Shown one piece after another: positions 15,708 to 20,050 of a stretch of 20,050 bases of DNA. Every line of letters begins with the position of its first letter. The first letter of the stretch is position 1. The notes beneath the pieces were generated by a model. The model was not told where the DNA came from, searched no databases, and saw nothing but the letters and a program-made list of their open reading frames with translations. The stretch covers positions 1 to 20,050 of the forward strand of contig CALLAV010000167.1 of the NCBI GenBank assembly GCA_938001995.1, read 5' to 3'. This stretch comes from an uncultured Amylibacter sp. (lineage in GTDB: Bacteria > Pseudomonadota > Alphaproteobacteria > Rhodobacterales > Rhodobacteraceae). The translations under genes were made by a program, and so were the position numbers.

Positions 15708-18365
15708 TTGACCGTGGCAACGGAATCGGGTGCAGTCACGCCAATGATGGCGCAGTTTCTTGAGATCAAGGCAGAGTATCCGAACGCCCTGTTGTTTTAC
15801 CGCATGGGCGACTTTTACGAGATGTTCTTTGATGACGCCGTTTTGGCAGCAGAGGCGCTTGATATCTCGCTCACCAAACGGGGCAAGCATCTGGGGCAAG
15901 ATATTCCCATGTGTGGCGTCCCGCATCATGCAGCGGAAACCTATTTGCTGACACTGATCCGCAAGGGATTCCGCGTGGGGGTTTGCGAACAACTCGAAAG
16001 CCCTGCCGAAGCGAAAAAGCGTGGCGCTAAATCCGTCGTGAAACGGGGCGTTGTTCGGTTGGTGACGCCTGGAACGTTGACCGAAGACAGCCTATTAGAT
16101 GCACGCCAGCACAACTTCCTTTGTGCCTTTTCCACCGTGCGCGATAAATCCGCAATGGCTTGGGTGGATGTGTCGACAGGCGATTTTCATGTGCAGACGT
16201 GTCCGAATGTTGGTGTGCCACCCCTTTTGGCACGGTTGAATCCGCGTGAAGTTTTAGTGGGCGATAACCCCGAAAACTGGCTGCGTGAAACCGTTGAAGA
16301 AACAGGCGCATCCGTGACCGAGTTGGCACGTGCCAGTTTTGACAGCACCGCAGCGGTTGACCGTCTTACTGATCTGTTTGGCGTGAAATCCCTCGACGCG
16401 TTTGGAACGTTTGAGCGTCATGAGCTGGCCGCCATGGGCGCGATTGTCGATTACCTGCATATAACGCAAAAGGGCAATCTGCCGCTCGTGAAGCCGCCTG
16501 TGTCAGAGGCAACGGATACATCCATGCGTATCGACGCCGCCACGCGACGCAACCTTGAACTGACACGGACTGTTAGTGGGGATCGAGCGGGAGCGTTGTT
16601 GTCAGTGATCGACAAAACCATAACGGGGCCAGGAGCGCGTTTGCTGGAAACGCGTCTGAACAATCCCTCGCGTCACTTGGATACTGTACAAACGCGCTTG
16701 GATGCCGTGGCTTTCTTTTTTGAAAATCAACAGATCAAAAACGACCTGCGCACCATCCTGCGCAGCGCACCGGATATGGACCGTGCGCTGACACGCATAT
16801 CGCTGGATCGTTGCGGTCCCCGTGATATCGCCGCCATTCGGGATGGCCTTATTGCTGCAAACGCGGTTCTAAAGGCCTTTAGCGGCGCAGAAGGATCAAC
16901 TTTGGTTCAAGACGCTCTGCAGGCTCTGCAAAACCATTCTGCCCTTGTAGGTTTCTTGACCCAGCGCATGGTGCAAGAACCGCCATTGCTTGCCCGTGAT
17001 GGTGGGTTCACTGCGGATGGCTATCGTACCGACCTTGATGAAGCGCGAACCTTAAGGGATGAAGGGCGCAAAGTCGTGCTGTCGATGCAAAAAGATTATG
17101 CCGATCAGGCAGGTGTCACAGCGTTAAAGATAAAACATAACAATGTGTTGGGGTATTTCATTGAAACGCCTGCGACCCACGCAGATAAGATGTTGTCTGC
17201 ACCACAATCAGATACGTTTATTCACCGCCAAACCACAGCAAATGCGGTTCGTTTCACGACGCTAGAGCTGTCCGAACTTGAAACAAAGATCCTGAACGCT
17301 GGCGGCCGTGCGCTCGAAATTGAACAGGAAGTTTTCAAAGAGCTTTGCAGTGCAATTATGTCAAGCGGTGTAGCAATTGGCCAAGCCGCCAAAGCGCTCG
17401 CAGAGCTCGATCTGCAATCCGCCCTTGCAGAATTGTCCCTGACCGAAGATTGGGTTCGCCCCACTGTCACATCCGATCGTAGTTTCCAAATAACTGGTGG
17501 TCGCCACCCCGTTGTGGACGCTTCGCTTCGCAAACAAGCAAGCGGGAATTTTGTTGCGAACGATTGTGATCTGTCAGACGAAACGGACGCAAAACGCCTG
17601 TGGCTGCTGACAGGCCCTAACATGGCGGGTAAGTCCACATTCCTGCGCCAAAACGCGCTTATTGCGATCCTTGCGCAGATGGGATCTTTCGTGCCTGCAA
17701 CTGCTGCGCACATCGGCCTTGTTTCTCAACTTTTCTCGCGTGTAGGAGCGTCTGACGATCTGGCCCGTGGGCGATCCACGTTCATGGTGGAAATGGTCGA
17801 AACCGCAGCGATCCTGAACCAAGCCGATCAAAACGCGCTGGTTATTTTGGACGAAATCGGGCGCGGCACCGCGACCTATGACGGCCTGTCCATTGCGTGG
17901 GCCACGCTAGAACATCTGCACGAATCCAACAAATGTCGCGCGCTGTTTGCCACGCATTATCATGAACTTACGCAGCTGTCTTCAAAGCTCAATAATCTCA
18001 TGAACGCGACCATCGCAGTGCGCGAATGGGAGGGTGAAATCATCTTCCTGCACGAAGTGAAACAAGGCGCGGCAGATCGGTCTTATGGTGTACAAGTTGC
18101 CCAACTTGCAGGTCTGCCTGCTTCTGTCGTTGAGCGCGCACGCGTGGTTTTGGAAGCACTGGAAAAAGGCGACCGCGAAGGCAGCAACAAAGCGGCGACT
18201 TTGTTCGAAGATCTGCCATTGTTCGCTGCAACGCCCGCTCCTTTGGCACAAACGGCAAAGCCGTCAGAGGTTGAAGACCTGCTAAACGATGTTCTGCCAG
18301 ACGAATTGTCGCCCAAAGACGCGCTTGCACTGGTTTATCAGCTTAAAGAAAAGCTCGGATCATAG
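15708..18365 (+). CDS. mutS: DNA mismatch repair protein MutS
   Basis: Recognises base mismatches and small loops and starts methyl-independent or MutL-dependent repair. The 885-residue length is usual. The mismatch-contacting Phe-x-Glu is in GDFYEMFF (34-41), followed by the connector, lever and clamp domains; the ATPase has Walker A GPNMAGKSTF (near 635-644) and Walker B LDEIGRGTATYDG (near 714-726), then ATHYHEL. The start is not ATG: TTG 15708 (AAGG seven bases upstream) or GTG 15714 (GGAG seven bases upstream) are equally plausible, and the first ATG, 12 codons in, would remove conserved residues close to the mismatch domain. The last six bases overlap the VOC gene on the opposite strand. 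Confidence 0.98.
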   Translation: MTVATESGAVTPMMAQFLEIKAEYPNALLFYRMGDFYEMFFDDAVLAAEALDISLTKRGKHLGQDIPMCGVPHHAAETYLLTLIRKGFRVGVCEQLESPAEAKKRGAKSVVKRGVVRLVTPGTLTEDSLLDARQHNFLCAFSTVRDKSAMAWVDVSTGDFHVQTCPNVGVPPLLARLNPREVLVGDNPENWLRETVEETGASVTELARASFDSTAAVDRLTDLFGVKSLDAFGTFERHELAAMGAIVDYLHITQKGNLPLVKPPVSEATDTSMRIDAATRRNLELTRTVSGDRAGALLSVIDKTITGPGARLLETRLNNPSRHLDTVQTRLDAVAFFFENQQIKNDLRTILRSAPDMDRALTRISLDRCGPRDIAAIRDGLIAANAVLKAFSGAEGSTLVQDALQALQNHSALVGFLTQRMVQEPPLLARDGGFTADGYRTDLDEARTLRDEGRKVVLSMQKDYADQAGVTALKIKHNNVLGYFIETPATHADKMLSAPQSDTFIHRQTTANAVRFTTLELSELETKILNAGGRALEIEQEVFKELCSAIMSSGVAIGQAAKALAELDLQSALAELSLTEDWVRPTVTSDRSFQITGGRHPVVDASLRKQASGNFVANDCDLSDETDAKRLWLLTGPNMAGKSTFLRQNALIAILAQMGSFVPATAAHIGLVSQLFSRVGASDDLARGRSTFMVEMVETAAILNQADQNALVILDEIGRGTATYDGLSIAWATLEHLHESNKCRALFATHYHELTQLSSKLNNLMNATIAVREWEGEIIFLHEVKQGAADRSYGVQVAQLAGLPASVVERARVVLEALEKGDREGSNKAATLFEDLPLFAATPAPLAQTAKPSEVEDLLNDVLPDELSPKDALALVYQLKEKLGS

Positions 18366-18752
18366 ACCCGGACCATCGGCCCCTGGTTTCAGGTCTTGGG
18401 CGATGCAAAGACGGTTGCCGTGTGGATCAGCCACCTCTACCTCGCGGCAGTGGTAAAAGCTGTCTTCGGGGCCGCGCAAAACTTTTACGCCACGCCCCAT
18501 GATTTCATCGGTGAACACGCCGATATCTTCGACATAAAGATACGCTGCCCAATCATCGCCAGACCCTGCACGGTCAGACGCCGATAAACCAAGGGTCACA
18601 TCGCCGAGTTGAACAATCGCGAAATTCGGTGTGCCGTCATCGTTTGTCCACTGACCCGCCAGATCAAAGCCTAGCTTACCCGTGTAAAACGCCGTCGCTG
18701 CCGCCAGATCGCTGGCGGGCAGAATTGGCATTGAACGCACACCTTGTTTCAC
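18360..18752 (-). CDS. VOC-family (glyoxalase/bleomycin-resistance-like) protein
   Basis: A 130-residue single-module protein of the vicinal-oxygen-chelate superfamily. It shows the usual order: PILPASDLAAATAFYTGKLGF near residues 9-29, FAIVQLGDVTLGL in the middle and the C-terminal VADPHGNRLCIAQ (107-119). The superfamily includes lyases, dioxygenases and drug-binding resistance proteins, so the substrate cannot be named. The start is GTG 18752, only two bases beyond the grpE stop, with GGGGGCG inside the end of grpE as ribosome site; a GTG four codons later or ATG at codon 8 are alternatives. It is last in the hrcA-grpE unit, so it may be co-expressed with heat-shock genes. Its stop overlaps the 3' end of mutS. 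Confidence 0.85.
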   Translation of the reverse strand: MKQGVRSMPILPASDLAAATAFYTGKLGFDLAGQWTNDDGTPNFAIVQLGDVTLGLSASDRAGSGDDWAAYLYVEDIGVFTDEIMGRGVKVLRGPEDSFYHCREVEVADPHGNRLCIAQDLKPGADGPGL

Positions 18753-18754
18753 GT

Positions 18755-19363
18755 TTACGCCCCCGGTCCTGACGACACGCCAACCTGCGCGGGACGTAGC
18801 AAGCGATCGCCAATCATATAGCCTTCAGCCATGACCTGTAGGATATGACCCGCCGCAACATCAGGGAACGGCGCTTCGAACATAGCTTGGTGCATGTTTG
18901 GATCGAACTTGTCACCCACCGCAGGTGCAACGGGAACAATCTTGTGTTTCGCAAAGGCGCTCAGCAATTCGCGCTGTGTCAGCTCGATCCCATCGATCAA
19001 GGCTTTGTTCGCTTCGCGCTGGTCATCCTTCACGGTTTCAAGCGCCCGTTTCATGTTGTCACTAACAGACAATAAGTCCCGCGCCAGCTTTTGCCCGCCA
19101 TAAGTTTCCGCATCACGGCGATCCCGTTCGCCCCGTTTGCGCAGATTCTCCTGCTCTGCCAACGACCGCATCAAACGGTCCTTCAGATCAGCAACTTCGT
19201 TCTGCAACGCTTCAATGGGATCAACCTCTTCAGGCTCTTCCGTCAGATCGACCTCTTCCATTTCTTCGGCTTCAGGATCGTCCAGCGGAAATTCTTCTTC
19301 ATCCAAGAAGCGATCCAAGCTTACGTCCAAATCTTCGTCTTTTTTACCCATAGTCTTCGCCAT
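18755..19363 (-). CDS. grpE: Nucleotide exchange factor GrpE
   Basis: Releases ADP from DnaK and so resets the chaperone cycle; acts as a dimer in the cytoplasm. The 202 residues have a very acidic N-terminus (about 9-50), a long helical coiled coil (about 50-110), and the conserved beta-domain with DKFDPNMHQAMFEAP (151-165), GYMIGDRLLRPAQVGVS (181-197). The ATG at 19363 immediately follows the hrcA stop (TAGATG), so the two are translationally coupled. An internal ATG at codon 5 is possible. Its partner genes dnaK and dnaJ are about 5.5 kb away on the other strand. Confidence 0.97.
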   Translation of the reverse strand: MAKTMGKKDEDLDVSLDRFLDEEEFPLDDPEAEEMEEVDLTEEPEEVDPIEALQNEVADLKDRLMRSLAEQENLRKRGERDRRDAETYGGQKLARDLLSVSDNMKRALETVKDDQREANKALIDGIELTQRELLSAFAKHKIVPVAPAVGDKFDPNMHQAMFEAPFPDVAAGHILQVMAEGYMIGDRLLRPAQVGVSSGPGA

Positions 19364-20050
19364 CTATTTCCTGTTCGACATCATGCGACTGACAAGTTGT
19401 GCAGTGTAGTCCACAATCGGAACAATCCGACCATAATTTAACCGCGTCGGCCCGATAACGCCAACCGCACCAATGACCTTTCGATCAGCGTTCATATAGG
19501 GCGAAACCACAAGACTCGACCCCGAAAGTGAAAAAAGTTTGTTTTCAGAGCCGATAAAAATGCGCACACCATCGCCCTGCTCGGTTAAGTCCAAGAATTG
19601 AGCAATATCCTGCTTGCGCTCCAGATCATCGAACAGGGTTTTCACCCGTTCCAGATCTGCTTCGTTGACTGATTCATCAATCAGATTCGAACGTCCTCGC
19701 ACGATGAGTCGCTCGGGCGCACCCAAGCCTTCGTCTGCCCAGACAGCAACGCCGGCCTCGATCAGTTTGGTCGCCAAAGTGTCCAACTCTTGTCGCCGTC
19801 GCCCAATCTCTGTTTCCACAACCGTTTTCAAATCACTAACAGTGTGTCCTGCCAGAACAGCGTTGAGGAAATTCGCTGCTTCCCGCATGGCCGAGGGCGT
19901 CTGTCCGAGCGGCGGCGTAAAGATGCGGTTTTCCACTTGCCCATCTGCCATGACCAGCACCACCAGTGCTTTGTCGGGCGACAGGGATACAAATTCAATA
20001 TGCTTGATCGGCGCCTCTGTTTTTGGGGCCAAAACAACGCTCGCGCTTTG
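19364..20050 (-). CDS. hrcA: Heat-inducible transcription repressor HrcA, N-terminus cut by window edge
   Basis: Represses heat-shock operons by binding the CIRCE operator, with GroEL needed for its folding. The frame is open to base 20050 and gives 228 residues; the N-terminal winged-helix DNA-binding domain lies outside the window. Visible segments fit the GAF-like core and C-terminus: KHIEFVSLSPDKALVVLV, ENRIF, NFLNAVLAG, IFIGSENKL, SGSSLVVSPY and GAVGVIGPTRLNYGRIVPIV. A TTG at 20032 is not the start, because the conserved sequence continues upstream. It is first in the order hrcA-grpE-VOC. No CIRCE sequence was found in the window, so its target (commonly groESL in alphaproteobacteria) is elsewhere. 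Confidence 0.95.
   Translation of the reverse strand, partial: QSASVVLAPKTEAPIKHIEFVSLSPDKALVVLVMADGQVENRIFTPPLGQTPSAMREAANFLNAVLAGHTVSDLKTVVETEIGRRRQELDTLATKLIEAGVAVWADEGLGAPERLIVRGRSNLIDESVNEADLERVKTLFDDLERKQDIAQFLDLTEQGDGVRIFIGSENKLFSLSGSSLVVSPYMNADRKVIGAVGVIGPTRLNYGRIVPIVDYTAQLVSRMMSNRK

Overview
The window looks like a chromosomal segment of an alphaproteobacterium, most likely a Rhodobacterales (Roseobacter-group) bacterium. The evidence is the protein character of DnaK, GrpE, HrcA, MaeB and MutS, the arrangement hrcA-grpE near mutS, an alphaproteobacterial-type sigma-32 promoter in front of dnaK, and base composition that looks close to balanced by eye (not counted). The assignment is from reading alone; no database search was possible. 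There is no sign of phage, insertion sequence, CRISPR, tRNA or rRNA in the window, and no gene-free stretch longer than about 210 bases.

Left half (1-9296): a surface-polysaccharide region. Reading leftward on the minus strand from about 8350 are cysQ (PAP phosphatase), kdsB-like (CMP-sugar synthetase), a GT2 glycosyltransferase, galU with its own terminator, a GT4 glycosyltransferase, a second GT2-type glycosyltransferase, a GT14-type branching glycosyltransferase with a long C-terminal extension, and a PAPS-type sulfotransferase that runs off the left edge. Divergent from cysQ on the plus strand is a KpsM/Wzm-type ABC exporter permease. Many joints are translationally coupled (ATGA or TAGATG), so these are probably two or three short operons. 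Together they suggest a nucleotide-sugar supply (UDP-glucose, CMP-ulosonate), chain assembly and branching, sulfation, recycling of the sulfation by-product PAP, and export: a possibly sulfated, ulosonate-containing extracellular polysaccharide.

Middle (9293-13306): alkB-type DNA/RNA demethylase on the minus strand, then the heat-shock pair dnaK-dnaJ on the plus strand, with a sigma-32-like promoter in front, a hairpin between the two genes and a strong bidirectional terminator behind.

Right part (13312-20050): maeB (malic enzyme fused to a phosphotransacetylase domain, minus), mutS (plus), then a minus-strand operon hrcA (5' end cut by the right edge), grpE and a small VOC-family protein whose 3' end overlaps that of mutS. 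This is ordinary housekeeping content.

The most interesting observation is that the C-terminal ~230 residues of the GT14 protein can be aligned by eye with the sulfotransferase encoded immediately downstream. They keep the overall pattern but lose the residues expected to bind PAPS, so the protein reads as a glycosyltransferase fused to a degenerate sulfotransferase. Second is a KdsB-like enzyme with changed residues at the usual metal site. Neither is proof of a new system, but both point to unusual chemistry in this polysaccharide locus.
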